A stretch of 64,000 nucleotides of DNA from Treponema sp. Marseille-Q4130 (GCF_014334325.1 NZ_JACSET010000007.1:1-64000), one strand, 5' to 3'. Positions 15,008 through 24,096 are shown, numbered from the stretch's first letter. Translations and numbers: made by a program. Notes: generated from the sequence alone by a model not told the origin.

Positions 15008-15982
15008 TCAACTGTCACCATTCGCGCGGTGACTGTCGACTCTTACATCGTTTTCATCGAGACCGAACTGCTCGTTTTCATCGTTCGATCCTGCCGGTTC
15101 CACATGAACCATGATGTCGTATACGTCGGGGATAGCCTTTCTGACGGCGGCTTCCACTTCACACGCGATTTCGTGCGCGGACGATACGCTCATATCGGCA
15201 TCCACTTCGATATCCAAATCGATATCCCAATATGATGCGATTTTTCTGATCCGTGCGCGATGGGGATGCGACACCCCCTGCACGGAAGATGCTGCATCGA
15301 AAAGGCGCTTGTATATACCCCTGTCGGTGTTGCCGTCCATCAACTCGGTATTCGTATCGGAAAAGATCGCGATCGCGTTTTTGATAACCCAAACGCTTAC
15401 GAGAAGAGCGGTAACGGGATCGAGTGAAGGGCAACGGAAAAGACGCGCAGCACCGATACCTAAAAGCACGCCCCCCGACATAACGATGTCGCTTTTCATA
15501 TTCTGCGCATTCGCTTGGATCATGGCGCTGCCGCTTTTTTTGCCGAGTCTGTACTGCGTTACGGCGAGAATCGCTTTTCCTCCGATCGACAGCGCGGCAG
15601 CCGCGATGGCCGCAATGCTCACTTCGGTTTTATACGAATGTTTGACAAGCTGACTGACGGACGAAAGAGCGAGCTGCGTGCCGGCAAAAAAGATGACGAA
15701 GGATAAGGCCATCGTTGCCGTTGTCTCAGCCCTACCGTGCCCCCACGGATGTTCTCTGTCGCTCGGTCGAGAGATGACAGTGCTCACGATGAGCGTCATA
15801 AGCGCGATCGCGACATCGGTGAGCGAATCGATGCCGTCGCCCAAAACGGCAAGGCTTCCGGAAAGTTTCGCAAGAGCGATCTTCGCGCCGCCGAGCGCGA
15901 GGTTTCCGAAAAGCGCGATATAGCCCGCCCGCCTGATAAGCGATGTATGTATTTCGTTTTTATCGGTCGATTCGGAATTCAT
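15008..15982 (-). CDS. Cation diffusion facilitator (CDF) metal exporter
   Basis: This 324-residue inner-membrane protein exchanges Zn2+, Fe2+ or Mn2+ for protons. Six hydrophobic segments occupy about residues 15-215. The metal site is visible as SLAVLGDGIDSLTDVA in TM2 (DxxxD) and as a second site in TM5 (NAQNMKSDIVMSGG, N/DxxxD). DREHPWGHGRAE is the conserved HPWGHGRxE loop. The C-terminal cytoplasmic part (about 220-310) is the ferredoxin-like dimer domain. The upstream in-frame extension is not used, as MNSESTDKNEIHTSLIRRAG is the natural N-terminus. It lies 118 bp after deoC on the same strand. Confidence 0.9.
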   Translation of the reverse strand: MNSESTDKNEIHTSLIRRAGYIALFGNLALGGAKIALAKLSGSLAVLGDGIDSLTDVAIALMTLIVSTVISRPSDREHPWGHGRAETTATMALSFVIFFAGTQLALSSVSQLVKHSYKTEVSIAAIAAAALSIGGKAILAVTQYRLGKKSGSAMIQANAQNMKSDIVMSGGVLLGIGAARLFRCPSLDPVTALLVSVWVIKNAIAIFSDTNTELMDGNTDRGIYKRLFDAASSVQGVSHPHRARIRKIASYWDIDLDIEVDADMSVSSAHEIACEVEAAVRKAIPDVYDIMVHVEPAGSNDENEQFGLDENDVRVDSHRANGDS

Positions 15983-16034
15983 AGCGGATAATATTAACAA
16001 AATATTCAGCGTATCGCAAGCGCCGCGTTGCGGG

Positions 16035-16071
16035 GTACAGGTATCGCAAACGCGGCCTTGGCGACCTGTAC
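16035..16071 (-). repeat. Inverted repeat between deoC and the CDF gene
   Basis: GTACAGGT (16035-16042) and ACCTGTAC (16064-16071) form a perfect 8-bp inverted repeat with a G+C-rich interior. It lies in the 118-bp gap and might end or attenuate the deoC transcript. No T-run follows. Confidence 0.4.
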
Positions 16072-16100
16072 GTTGACGGCGCCGCACATTTCCGTATTTT

Positions 16101-16835
16101 TCAACAGCCTTTGACGGCGGCGCTTTCGTCCCAATCTTCGACGATTTTGACGCCGCTCGACGTTCCGAGCCTGTTCGCACCGGCGGAAAGCATCGCCGAA
16201 GCGGTTTCTGCGGAGCGTATGCCGCCGGAAGCTTTTACGCCGAGCGCGCTGCCGACCGTTTTCCGCATGAGTTCGACGTGATGAGATGTCGCTCCGTTCG
16301 GAAGCGGCTTTCCGTCATCTCCTTTCGGATTTGCGAAGCCCGTCGATGTTTTAACAAAATCGGCTCCGGCCTTCGCCGCGCAGGTGCAGCACGAAGCGAT
16401 CTCTTCATCTGAAAGAAAGCAGGTTTCAAGGATCACTTTTACGACGACGCTCTTTCCCGCTTTTTTTGCGGCATCCCGCGCCGAATCGGTGACGGCTTTG
16501 ATGTCCGCTTCGACATCGTTGAAGCGGCCGTCCTTTGCCGCCCCTATATCGATCACCATATCGACTTCATCGGCTCCGTCTTTGATCGCGTGATCGGCTT
16601 CAAACGCTTTCACGGCGCTTGCATTCGCACCGAGCGGAAAGCCGATGACCGTACACACGCGTACACTCGAACCTGCCAGTTCCGAAGCCGCGAGCCGTAC
16701 GTAGACGGGGTTCACGCATACCGATGCAAAACGATATTTTTTCGCATCCGCACAAAGTTTCCGTATTTTTTCCGCCCCCGCTTCCGGCGCCAAAAGCGTG
16801 TGATCGATCATCGATGCAACAGTTTCTTTTTTCAT
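16101..16835 (-). CDS. deoC: Deoxyribose-phosphate aldolase
   Basis: The 244-residue class I aldolase splits 2-deoxyribose-5-phosphate into glyceraldehyde-3-phosphate and acetaldehyde, feeding nucleosides into central metabolism. Signatures are in place: IDHTLLAPEA near residue 10, CVNPVYV near 40, CTVIGFPLGA near 62, the proton-relay VKVILETC near 135 and the Schiff-base lysine in DFVKTSTGF near 165, then GVKASGGIR. The length is typical of the short bacterial form. The start at 16835 has AGAGGAT upstream; the longer frame is not supported. Confidence 0.95.
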   Translation of the reverse strand: MKKETVASMIDHTLLAPEAGAEKIRKLCADAKKYRFASVCVNPVYVRLAASELAGSSVRVCTVIGFPLGANASAVKAFEADHAIKDGADEVDMVIDIGAAKDGRFNDVEADIKAVTDSARDAAKKAGKSVVVKVILETCFLSDEEIASCCTCAAKAGADFVKTSTGFANPKGDDGKPLPNGATSHHVELMRKTVGSALGVKASGGIRSAETASAMLSAGANRLGTSSGVKIVEDWDESAAVKGC

Positions 16836-16962
16836 AATCATCCTCTTTTGTTCTGTACATACAGTATAACAGTCTTGCGCGGTTTTCGGCAATAGTGTAT
16901 TATTTAAGATGTGGTGTGCCGTGTCACGGCGCAAAAAATCAAGCTATAACAGGAGAACACCT

Positions 16963-17136
16963 ATGGCGTACAGAATCAACAAAGAGCAGTGCGTAAACTG
17001 CGGAACATGCGAACCCGACTGTCCGGTCGGCGCTATATCGGAAGCCGATAATGCCCGCATCATCGATGAAGAAAAATGCATCAGCTGCGGAACATGCGCA
17101 GGCGAATGCCCGACTTCGGCGATTGCAGAAGTGTAA
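16963..17136 (+). CDS. 2[4Fe-4S] ferredoxin
   Basis: A 57-residue clostridial-type ferredoxin. Two CxxCxxCxxxC(P) sets (CVNCGTCEPDCP near residue 10 and CISCGTCAGECP near 39) bind two [4Fe-4S] clusters, with the usual pseudo-twofold symmetry. It serves as a soluble low-potential electron carrier. AGGAG lies 8 bases before ATG 16963. The gene is divergent from deoC and followed by a clear terminator. Confidence 0.96.
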   Translation: MAYRINKEQCVNCGTCEPDCPVGAISEADNARIIDEEKCISCGTCAGECPTSAIAEV

Positions 17137-17153
17137 TTTTATCGCTTCGAAAC

Positions 17154-17201
17154 AGGGACACGAGGCGAAGTGAAAATCGCTCCGCTGGTGTCCCTTTTTT
17201 T
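17154..17201 (+). terminator. Intrinsic terminator after the ferredoxin gene
   Basis: AGGGACAC (17154-17161) pairs with GTGTCCCT (17188-17195) and is followed by a run of seven Ts. It begins 18 bp after the ferredoxin stop. Confidence 0.85.
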
Positions 17202-17213
17202 ATACGGGAGTCT

Positions 17214-17594
17214 ATGGCAAAGCGTATTCTCTATTATGTAATCACTGCGTTTTCTTCGGCGGCAAAAGCGGCGGCTCTCATTGCGCTGTGTGCCCTTGTC
17301 GGCATCTCCCTTACGTTTCCGCTGTGGTACTTTGCGACTTCCTTTCCTTCCCTCTACACGGCAGTCGTCCTCAGTGTTTTCGCCGCATACGTCGTATATA
17401 AAACGGCGCGCGCGATAAAAAAATCGACACCGAAAACAGTGTTCTGCGTCGCACTCGATATCGTCATAATCGCAGCAGGGCTTGCAGTTGCAGTCTCGCT
17501 CGTATTTGCAGGCGCGCGCTTTATCGCTATCCCCGTCATCATCCTCATCCCCGTGCTTTGCATTATCTCATCCCGTCTCTTGAAAAACGGGTAA
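17214..17594 (+). CDS. Small membrane protein, unknown
   Basis: A 126-residue protein with four predicted membrane segments (about residues 10-35, 42-62, 75-95 and 98-120) and short loops. GGGAG lies just before ATG 17214, which follows the terminator directly. It ends one base before the start of the M23 peptidase gene, so the two are probably one transcription unit. I recognise no family. Confidence 0.7.
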   Translation: MAKRILYYVITAFSSAAKAAALIALCALVGISLTFPLWYFATSFPSLYTAVVLSVFAAYVVYKTARAIKKSTPKTVFCVALDIVIIAAGLAVAVSLVFAGARFIAIPVIILIPVLCIISSRLLKNG

Positions 17595-17595
17595 T

Positions 17596-18723
17596 ATGCG
17601 AACTATACGCCGCCTCTTTATCGCGGCAGCTTTTACCGTATTTTTACCGATCCGTCCGCAAAACGCATTCGGATTTCGAAACGCCGCTCTTCAAAGAAAT
17701 ACATACGCAGCTGACGTCCAAAAGACGAACACGATTCCGACATACGCAGCCGCCGTTCAAAAAGCAAACACGGGTTCGCCCGTCGGAGCCGTATCTGCGC
17801 ACGAGCCTTCCTGTAGCCCTTCATCGTCGGTACGCACGACTTCGGCGAAAAACGACATCACGCTGTACACTGAAAAGCTCCCGCGCATCCCGCATCTTTC
17901 TTCACGAGACGATGTTTTTAAGCAGTACGGTGCCGACGTCGAAGAAAACTACAAGCGTTCAGCCGCAGGAAAGATAAAGCACGCACAGTTTTACGCCTAC
18001 ACGCCGACTGCCGACGATACGCTTTTTACCCTCGCGGCAGCCTGTTCGATTCCCTACGAAACGATAGCAACGGTAAACGGCATCGCGAATATCGGCGATA
18101 TGGCTGCAGGCAAAACGATCATTCTGCCCACCGATGCGGGCTTATTCGTTCCGGAAACGCCTGAATCGTCCATCGAAATATTAATAGAAAAAAAATATTT
18201 TCGGCTTATGGAAAATGTGCCGAAAGAGTGGTATAGTATAAACGGGAGGCGTTTTTATTTTCTGCACGGAGAGCGTTTCGATTCAACCGAGCGCGCGTTC
18301 TTTCTCGATGCGGATTTTAAAATGCCGCTCGACGCATCGTGGCTGTCGTCCGCATACGGTATGAGGGTAAGTCCCATCTCCGGCGAAATGCGCTTTCACC
18401 GCGGCATCGATTTGGCGGCTCCCGAAGGGGAACCCGTATATTCGTGCAAAAGCGGAAGCGTCATACGCTGTACAAAGGGCGATTCGATATACGGAAATTA
18501 CGTCGTATTGAGACACGACAAAGGCATGACGAGCATTTACGCGCACCTGTCGGACGTACTCGTGCACGAAGGCGATATCGTTACGGGGAGAACTCGAATC
18601 GGGAGTGTAGGAAAAACGGGAGCTGCGACGGGAGCGCACCTCCATTTTGAAATACGCGTAAACGGCGTTTCGACCGACCCGCGCGGTCTTTTGCCGGATT
18701 ACGACGGCAGGCAGGGACGATGA
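17596..18723 (+). CDS. Exported M23-family peptidoglycan peptidase with LysM domain
   Basis: The 375-residue protein has a signal peptide (residues 1-25), a low-complexity linker to about 110, a LysM-like domain around 130-180 (YTPTADDTLFTLAAACSIPY, then NIGDMAAGKTIILPT) and a C-terminal M23 domain (about 250-365). All zinc ligands are present: H and D in FHRGIDLAAPEG, the catalytic His in YAHLSD and the HLHFEI ligand. It should cut cell-wall cross-links during growth or division. The stop overlaps the next start by 4 bp. Contrast the degenerate M23 protein at 50413. Confidence 0.9.
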   Translation: MRTIRRLFIAAAFTVFLPIRPQNAFGFRNAALQRNTYAADVQKTNTIPTYAAAVQKANTGSPVGAVSAHEPSCSPSSSVRTTSAKNDITLYTEKLPRIPHLSSRDDVFKQYGADVEENYKRSAAGKIKHAQFYAYTPTADDTLFTLAAACSIPYETIATVNGIANIGDMAAGKTIILPTDAGLFVPETPESSIEILIEKKYFRLMENVPKEWYSINGRRFYFLHGERFDSTERAFFLDADFKMPLDASWLSSAYGMRVSPISGEMRFHRGIDLAAPEGEPVYSCKSGSVIRCTKGDSIYGNYVVLRHDKGMTSIYAHLSDVLVHEGDIVTGRTRIGSVGKTGAATGAHLHFEIRVNGVSTDPRGLLPDYDGRQGR

Positions 18724-19706
18724 AGATACACGGTATCCGCAGTAAAATTATTATCTTTTCACTTTTATGTGCCGCATCTCCTCTTTTTTCCGAAACGTTC
18801 CGCGTACGAAAACTTTTTCCGCTCAAACTCACCGGTACGGTGCAGAGCGAACAAACGCTCGTAACCGGCATCAACGACAGTATCGCGATCTTTTTGCCGG
18901 AAGATCGCAGCTGGCTTGAAGGTATCGAAATAAAGATAGCGATCCCCGAAGAGGTCGCCGCATGGCAGGATTCGGTCGCTCTCTCCCTTTACGACAATAT
19001 AACACCGCTCCCCTCCTCTTCTCAAATCGATTACAGCGGTACGCGTTCTTTTGTCAAACCGCTTCCGACCAGGCTTTCGTGGGTCATCCGCATTCCCCTG
19101 TCGGCATCGGTATCGTTCAAAGAAAGCGCATACGATACAAAGCTCGGCGTCGTTCCCGATACAAAACAGGGCTTCGTATTCGTACGACTGCAGCCGGCAA
19201 TGAAAGGCATTCCCGACGAAACGATCAACGCGGAATTAAAGATTAGTATAAAACCGATTTTAATAAACAAAGGAAAGCTGCGAGTTTCCGTCGCCTCTCC
19301 GAACGGAGATACGTCTCCCTATACGCTTTTTATCGACGGCACTAAAACGGATGTCGATGAGAAAGGCTATACGCTCACTCCCGGCGCACACGACGTAAAC
19401 ATCGTATCCGATTTTTACCGCGACGAAATGCGCACGGTATGCATCGATCAGGCGAAGACGACGGAGCTTTCGATCGTGCTTAAAAGCCTCGTCCCGACGC
19501 TCGCCGTCACGGCTCCCGACAATGCGACGGTATATGTCGACGGGCAAAAATGCACCGTGTTCGGCAAAGAATTCGAAATTTCCGAAGGCGAACACACGGT
19601 GCGCTTTGTCATGGGCGATTACGAAATTTTGCGCACGCTCAACGCGCAAAAAGGCAAATCGTATACGGCTTCGGTTACCGTCGATTTAACGATAAGCGAA
19701 CAATAA
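18720..19706 (+). CDS. Exported PEGA-like beta-repeat protein, unknown role
   Basis: A 328-residue protein with a signal peptide (cleavage near SPLFS/E, residue 24). The C-terminal third has two short repeated beta modules of PEGA type (SPYTLFIDGTKTDVDEKGY and ATVYVDGQKCTVFGKEFEIS), each followed by a GxHxV turn. Such modules are common in surface or periplasmic proteins of spirochaetes. The first two thirds are not recognised. It overlaps the M23 peptidase gene by 4 bp, which suggests a linked envelope function. Confidence 0.75.
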   Translation: MKIHGIRSKIIIFSLLCAASPLFSETFRVRKLFPLKLTGTVQSEQTLVTGINDSIAIFLPEDRSWLEGIEIKIAIPEEVAAWQDSVALSLYDNITPLPSSSQIDYSGTRSFVKPLPTRLSWVIRIPLSASVSFKESAYDTKLGVVPDTKQGFVFVRLQPAMKGIPDETINAELKISIKPILINKGKLRVSVASPNGDTSPYTLFIDGTKTDVDEKGYTLTPGAHDVNIVSDFYRDEMRTVCIDQAKTTELSIVLKSLVPTLAVTAPDNATVYVDGQKCTVFGKEFEISEGEHTVRFVMGDYEILRTLNAQKGKSYTASVTVDLTISEQ

Positions 19707-19777
19707 CATCGAACATCGGTACGCGAAACGATCGGAAAATTTCGGAACGCTCGAAGTTCGCAGGTACACAAAACAGC

Positions 19778-19919
19778 GGGGTATCGAACCCTCCGCACGA
19801 ATCAACACCCCCGACGCAAGCGTCGGGGTATGTTGTTCTCATAAGGTGGTTGCAGTCGGCTTTAATACCCTTTGTTACGACGCAAGCGTCGGGGTATTAA
19901 ACCCTCCGCACGAATAAAA
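19778..19919 (+). repeat. Dispersed repeat family R, copy 2 (complete)
   Basis: The unit is bounded by two copies of GGGGTAT..AACCCTCCGCACGAAT (19778-19802 and 19891-19915). Inside are a 9-bp hairpin CCCCGACGC-aa-GCGTCGGGG (19809-19828) and a nested hairpin: TTTAATACCC (19861-19870) with GGGTATTAAA (19892-19901), enclosing CGACGC-aa-GCGTCG (19878-19891). The middle part matches 113-193. It is REP/BIME-like or the end of an IS200/IS605-type element; no transposase is near. Confidence 0.75.
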
Positions 19920-19969
19920 AACACGCCGATTCTTTTAAATCCGCTAATTTTTTTCGGCATTTCAGTCGA

Positions 19970-20067
19970 TATAATATATACCGGGAGCATTTCCCCTCCC
20001 ACCCATGCTTCCGGTTGCCTGATGGGCATTGGAGCCGATATGCGTTTTGCGTACCGGCTCCTTTTTT
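19970..20067 (+). ncRNA. Candidate small RNA with own promoter and terminator
   Basis: A TATAAT (19970-19975) is followed by three predicted stems. Stem 1 is ACCGGGAGCA (19980-19989) with TGCTTCCGGT (20006-20015), one G-T pair. Stem 2 is TGCC/GGCA (20016-20028). Stem 3 is GGAGCCG (20031-20037) with CGGCTCC (20055-20061), followed by six Ts, a clear intrinsic terminator. The transcript would be about 87 nt. It ends 56 bp before the PBP start, so it could be a separate sRNA or a terminated leader. It does not match riboswitch or SRP/6S motifs I know. Confidence 0.5.
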
Positions 20068-20123
20068 ATATCGGGTGATTTACAAAATGCGCTATTCGGG
20101 CTAGTATACCCGTATTGACGCGT

Positions 20124-22661
20124 ATGATAGAAAACAGGATTACCGGTTCGATTAAAAAATCGACGATCATAGAGGTTGCGCTGCTCGCATTTTTTGCGCT
20201 TGCGTTCGGGGGCACACTCGGCTGGGCATTGTCCGAAACGATCAATATTAAAAATACCGAATATATCACCGAATTCGAAACGGCGCTGCCGACAAAACTG
20301 CTCGACATAAACGGAGAACTCATCACCGAACTCGCGTCCGATGAAAAACGCGAAATCATCAGTTTCGAGCGCTTGCCGCGCCTCGTAGTAAATACGCTTC
20401 TTACGCGCGAAGACCGCGTCTTTTACAAACACCGCGGCTATTCCGCAAAAGCGATCGTGCGCGCGGTGATCGGACAGGCGCTGCATCTGGGACTCGGCGG
20501 CGGTTCGACTTTGACGCAGCAGATCGCGGGAACGCTCTACTGCGACCGTTCCGACAGAAGCGTAAAGCGAAAGATCAAAGAACTGTGGTGGGCGATGCAG
20601 ATGGAGCGGCGGCTTTCGAAAAACGAAATCCTCGAAACCTATCTCAACCGCATCTACTTCGGAGGCGGCACCTACGGCGTCAACGCCGCATCGAAATATT
20701 ATTTCGGACACGATGCGACAAAAATCACTCCGGCCGAAGCTGCGATCCTCGTCATCCAGTTGTCGAATCCCGCGTACTATAATCCCTTCGATCATCCCAA
20801 CAGAGCGATGGACAGGCAGCGCGACGTCCTCGCGTCGATGGTAAACAGGGGATACATCACAAAGGCGGATGCCGACGAATCTTTCGACGAATACTGGGCG
20901 AATTTCGATTACACGAGAACGAGCGCATCGGCATACTTTACGCGAGACGATAAAGCTCCTTGGTTCAGCGAATACGTGCGGCGCGAACTCGCCAATATGG
21001 TCTACGGTTCGGAGGATATCTACACGAGCGGATTTACCGTCAATACGACGCTCGACCTGTCGCAGCAGGCGGCGGCGCAGGCGGTTATGGATAAATACAT
21101 TTCACAGGCGAATCGAATGTGGAGGCGGGAACAGGGAAACCGCGCCGTAACGACCTTCAGCCCCTACGTCCCTCTTTCCGAACTCATCGCCCTCACTTTC
21201 GGTCTGCCGGGCATAAAGCTTTCGGCCGAACGCGCGAAAAAAACGGCAAACGCCGCATTCGTCGATCAGATCAATCCCGTACTCGATACGTGCTCTCTCA
21301 TGTTCGGTCTTGAAGATTTGAAAATGCAGATCGTCAACAACGCGACGAAAATTTCGCAAGCGGAAAGCGAGCGGACGACGATCGAAGGAACGATGATCGC
21401 GATCGAAAACGATACGGGCTATATCACAGCTCTCGTCGGCGGCAGTCAATACGGCCAAAGCAATCAATTTATACGCGCCGTGCAGTCGCGCTTTCAGCCG
21501 GGTTCCACATTTAAACCGCTCTACTACTCTGCGGCGATCGATTCGAAAAAATTTACTGCCGCAACGGTTATCTCCGATACGCCGACCGTCTTTCACAAAT
21601 CCGACGGCACGCCCTATATTCCGCAGAATTTCAAAGGCGTATACAGAGGCAACGTCCAGCTGTGGTACGCGCTTGCCCATTCGATGAACGTACCGTCCAT
21701 AAAAGTGCTCGATGCCGTCGGCTTCGACGCCGCAATCGACAGGACGGCAAAGCTGCTCGGCATTCCGCAAAGCGAATACCGAGAGCGCAGTTTTATTCCC
21801 GTCTACCCTTTCGGGCTCGGTGTCTGTGACGTGCGGCCGGTTGAAATGGCACGGGCATTTGCAATATTTGCAAACGGCGGAAAAGAAGTCGTACCGATAG
21901 CGATCCGTACCGTCGAAGACAGAAACGGCAACGTCATCTTTAACCCCGAACGCGATATCCTTTTGGCGCAGCAGCAAAAGGGTGCCGCCGCGCAAATCAT
22001 TTCTCCCCAGACGGCGTACGTTATGACGCAACTTTTGACGAACACCGTAAAAAGCGGAACGCTTGCCGGACAGAGCGGAAAGCTTTCATATAAAACGGCA
22101 AGCGGCAAATCCTATGCGATCCCGCTCGCGGGCAAAACGGGAACGACGCAAAACTGGGCGGATGCGTGGACGATCGCATTCAGTCCGTATTACACATCGG
22201 CTTTCTGGTTCGGCTTCGACAAGCGCGGTAATTCGCTCGGACTCAACATAACGGGAGCGACGCTTGCAGGCCCGGCCATGGGCGACTTTATGGGTGCGAT
22301 TCACAAAGAGCTTCCGTCGAAAGATTTTACCGCGCCCGCATCCGGCGTTATACGCGCGACGGTCTGCACCGAAAGCGGACTCTTGCCGACGCCCGAATGC
22401 GGAAACCACATAACGACGCAATGGTTTCTCGAAGGGACGGCACCGACGGAACTCTGCACGATCCATTCGGATAAAAATGCGACGGCCGTATTTATCGACC
22501 GGCTGCAAAAGGAAATGTATAAATCGGGATTCGGCTATGACGAAGCCTACGATACGTCCCCGCTGACGATACCGTCGGATATTTTCGACGGCGGAACGCG
22601 AGCGGAAAGAGAAGACGATGCGGCGGACGGCGATGCGGATTACAATTATCTCATGGAATAA
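20124..22661 (+). CDS. Class A penicillin-binding protein (PBP1A type)
   Basis: An 845-residue bifunctional peptidoglycan synthase anchored in the inner membrane by one segment (residues 16-38). The GT51 glycosyltransferase domain (about 65-245) has EDRVFYKHRGYS with the catalytic Glu, GGSTLTQQIAGTLY and KIKELWWAMQMERRLSKNEI. The transpeptidase domain (about 430-740) has the active-site serine in PGSTFKP, the SMN motif and KTGTT. Between them is a long insert with basic and helical parts. The C-terminal tail is acidic. ATG 20124 is used; a TTG at 20115 is possible, and neither has a clear ribosome site. The candidate sRNA lies just upstream. Confidence 0.94.
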   Translation: MIENRITGSIKKSTIIEVALLAFFALAFGGTLGWALSETINIKNTEYITEFETALPTKLLDINGELITELASDEKREIISFERLPRLVVNTLLTREDRVFYKHRGYSAKAIVRAVIGQALHLGLGGGSTLTQQIAGTLYCDRSDRSVKRKIKELWWAMQMERRLSKNEILETYLNRIYFGGGTYGVNAASKYYFGHDATKITPAEAAILVIQLSNPAYYNPFDHPNRAMDRQRDVLASMVNRGYITKADADESFDEYWANFDYTRTSASAYFTRDDKAPWFSEYVRRELANMVYGSEDIYTSGFTVNTTLDLSQQAAAQAVMDKYISQANRMWRREQGNRAVTTFSPYVPLSELIALTFGLPGIKLSAERAKKTANAAFVDQINPVLDTCSLMFGLEDLKMQIVNNATKISQAESERTTIEGTMIAIENDTGYITALVGGSQYGQSNQFIRAVQSRFQPGSTFKPLYYSAAIDSKKFTAATVISDTPTVFHKSDGTPYIPQNFKGVYRGNVQLWYALAHSMNVPSIKVLDAVGFDAAIDRTAKLLGIPQSEYRERSFIPVYPFGLGVCDVRPVEMARAFAIFANGGKEVVPIAIRTVEDRNGNVIFNPERDILLAQQQKGAAAQIISPQTAYVMTQLLTNTVKSGTLAGQSGKLSYKTASGKSYAIPLAGKTGTTQNWADAWTIAFSPYYTSAFWFGFDKRGNSLGLNITGATLAGPAMGDFMGAIHKELPSKDFTAPASGVIRATVCTESGLLPTPECGNHITTQWFLEGTAPTELCTIHSDKNATAVFIDRLQKEMYKSGFGYDEAYDTSPLTIPSDIFDGGTRAEREDDAADGDADYNYLME

Positions 22662-22758
22662 GAGCGAGTGCCGAAAAGTATCACGGTATGAAAGGATGCC
22701 TTTGCACGCATAAAATCGATAGAGTAAACGATTTTGCGACCGCCCTTTGAGACAACCG

Positions 22759-23220
22759 CTATCGCTTTATACTACGGCGTTTGGCGATAGCCGACCTCAC
22801 GGTTCCCGCAACGGACGATGCAATCGCAATGCCGAGCGCGATCGCGACGGCTGCTCCGAGCGCGCCGTACCCGTATGAAAGAGATGTCGAAAAATCCCCC
22901 TGCACCGCGCTCCGCATCATTAAAAACACGCCTCCCCCTGGAACGAGCGGAATGATGCCCGGCACGAGATAGACGGTCGCAGGTCGCTTTAGGATTACAG
23001 CAAACACTTCCGCTCCCGAGGCAACCGCAAACGAAGCGCAAAAACAGCCGAACGATTCGTGTCCTCCGTAGAGCTTAAACACGCAAAACAAAAACCAGCC
23101 GACTCCTGCGAGTATCGAAGCGATGAGCGCATCGCGTTTTTCAGCGTTGAAGTAAAATGCGCAGCAGGCGGACGCTCCGAATGCCCACAAAATTTCAAGC
23201 GCGATTTTTGTCACCGTCAT
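22759..23220 (-). CDS. Threonine/serine exporter, ThrE C-terminal-half subunit (DUF3815 type)
   Basis: A 153-residue membrane protein with about five hydrophobic segments and the conserved YLVPGIIPLVPGGGVF stretch near residue 85 that marks the ThrE_2 (DUF3815) half of threonine/serine exporters. AGGAGG lies before ATG 23220. It follows the larger ThrE half by 53 bp on the same strand; the two would form the full transporter. Exported substrates are inferred from the family. Confidence 0.85.
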   Translation of the reverse strand: MTVTKIALEILWAFGASACCAFYFNAEKRDALIASILAGVGWFLFCVFKLYGGHESFGCFCASFAVASGAEVFAVILKRPATVYLVPGIIPLVPGGGVFLMMRSAVQGDFSTSLSYGYGALGAAVAIALGIAIASSVAGTVRSAIAKRRSIKR

Positions 23221-23273
23221 TTCGATCCTCCTATAAAAACTTTTGCAGGAAGTTGCAACTTCTGGAAAAATTT

Positions 23274-24068
23274 TTAGCCGACACTTTTTATTATCCTTTC
23301 GATGGCGTGCGTCACAAGCAAACCCGCAGTGCTGCCGACGGAAAGCGCGAGCGCCGTCAAAAGCGCATCGACGAGGCGCGACGTGCCGGCGACAAAATCG
23401 CCTGCAATGCTGTCGCGTATCGAATTGACGAGGGCAAGACCGGGAACGACCTGCATGAGCACGCCTATGATGACGACCGACGAATGAAGGGGAAGCGGCG
23501 TAAGACCGAGGATATCCGTCATAACCGAAGCGGCCGAACCCGCACACAGTGAAACGAAAAAATTATTGACCGTGCTTTTTCCGAGAAGACGGATCGCAGC
23601 GCGGAGGATGCCGCCGATAAGGAGCGCACAAAGAGCATCGAGCACGGTACCGCCGAAAAGCAGCGTAAAGAAAAAAGAACTCAACGCGGCGGAAGCGACG
23701 ATAAAGGCGACTGAATATTCTTTCGCCCTTGCGATATGCATGATGCGCCGCTCGATGAGCGCAACGTCCGGAACACGCTTGTGCCGCTCAAGCGAGCGCG
23801 ACAGATTGTTGATCATCGCCAATTTATTAAGATTGATATCGCGCTTGTATATGCGTTTGAAATACGAATAGTGATTCCGTTTTTCATCGAGAAACGAAAC
23901 CATGACGACCGTCGTCGTTATAAACGAAGAGGGCTCGACCGCGCCGAGCGAGGCGGCCGTCCGCACAACCGTCGTTTCCGCGCGGTAAGTTTCCCCTCCG
24001 TTTTCAAGCACGACTGCACCTGCGGAAGCGGCGATCTGCTGTATGTCGTCGACATCGATGTGATCCAT
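23274..24068 (-). CDS. Threonine/serine exporter, ThrE N-terminal-half subunit (DUF1212 type)
   Basis: A 264-residue protein. The soluble N-terminal part (1-110) carries the ThrE signature ENGGETYRAETTVVRTA near residue 22, and about five membrane segments follow (115-260), with a PGLALVNSIRDSIAGDF block near 205 typical of this family. It is the first gene of a two-gene exporter operon, with the DUF3815 partner directly downstream. It is divergent from the aldo/keto reductase gene, 95 bp away. Confidence 0.87.
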   Translation of the reverse strand: MDHIDVDDIQQIAASAGAVVLENGGETYRAETTVVRTAASLGAVEPSSFITTTVVMVSFLDEKRNHYSYFKRIYKRDINLNKLAMINNLSRSLERHKRVPDVALIERRIMHIARAKEYSVAFIVASAALSSFFFTLLFGGTVLDALCALLIGGILRAAIRLLGKSTVNNFFVSLCAGSAASVMTDILGLTPLPLHSSVVIIGVLMQVVPGLALVNSIRDSIAGDFVAGTSRLVDALLTALALSVGSTAGLLVTHAIERIIKSVG

Positions 24069-24096
24069 AGCGCGATTATAACGGGGAGATGCCGGC

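Noticed and set aside
17076-17213. Extended N-terminus for the small membrane protein at 17214
   Set aside because: The extension overlaps the ferredoxin gene in another frame and runs through a clear terminator; a ribosome site precedes ATG 17214.
19778-19919. A CRISPR array, considered because of the bordering direct repeats
   Set aside because: Only two repeat units, no regular spacers, no cas genes, and the inside is a nested hairpin shared with another locus.
20020-20078. A leader peptide overlapping the candidate sRNA
   Set aside because: A short frame ends after the terminator T-run, has no ribosome site and would be cut by termination.
21102-22031. A 309-codon open frame antisense to the PBP gene
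   Set aside because: Same reason: fully inside a well-supported gene, no ribosome site and no recognisable domain.
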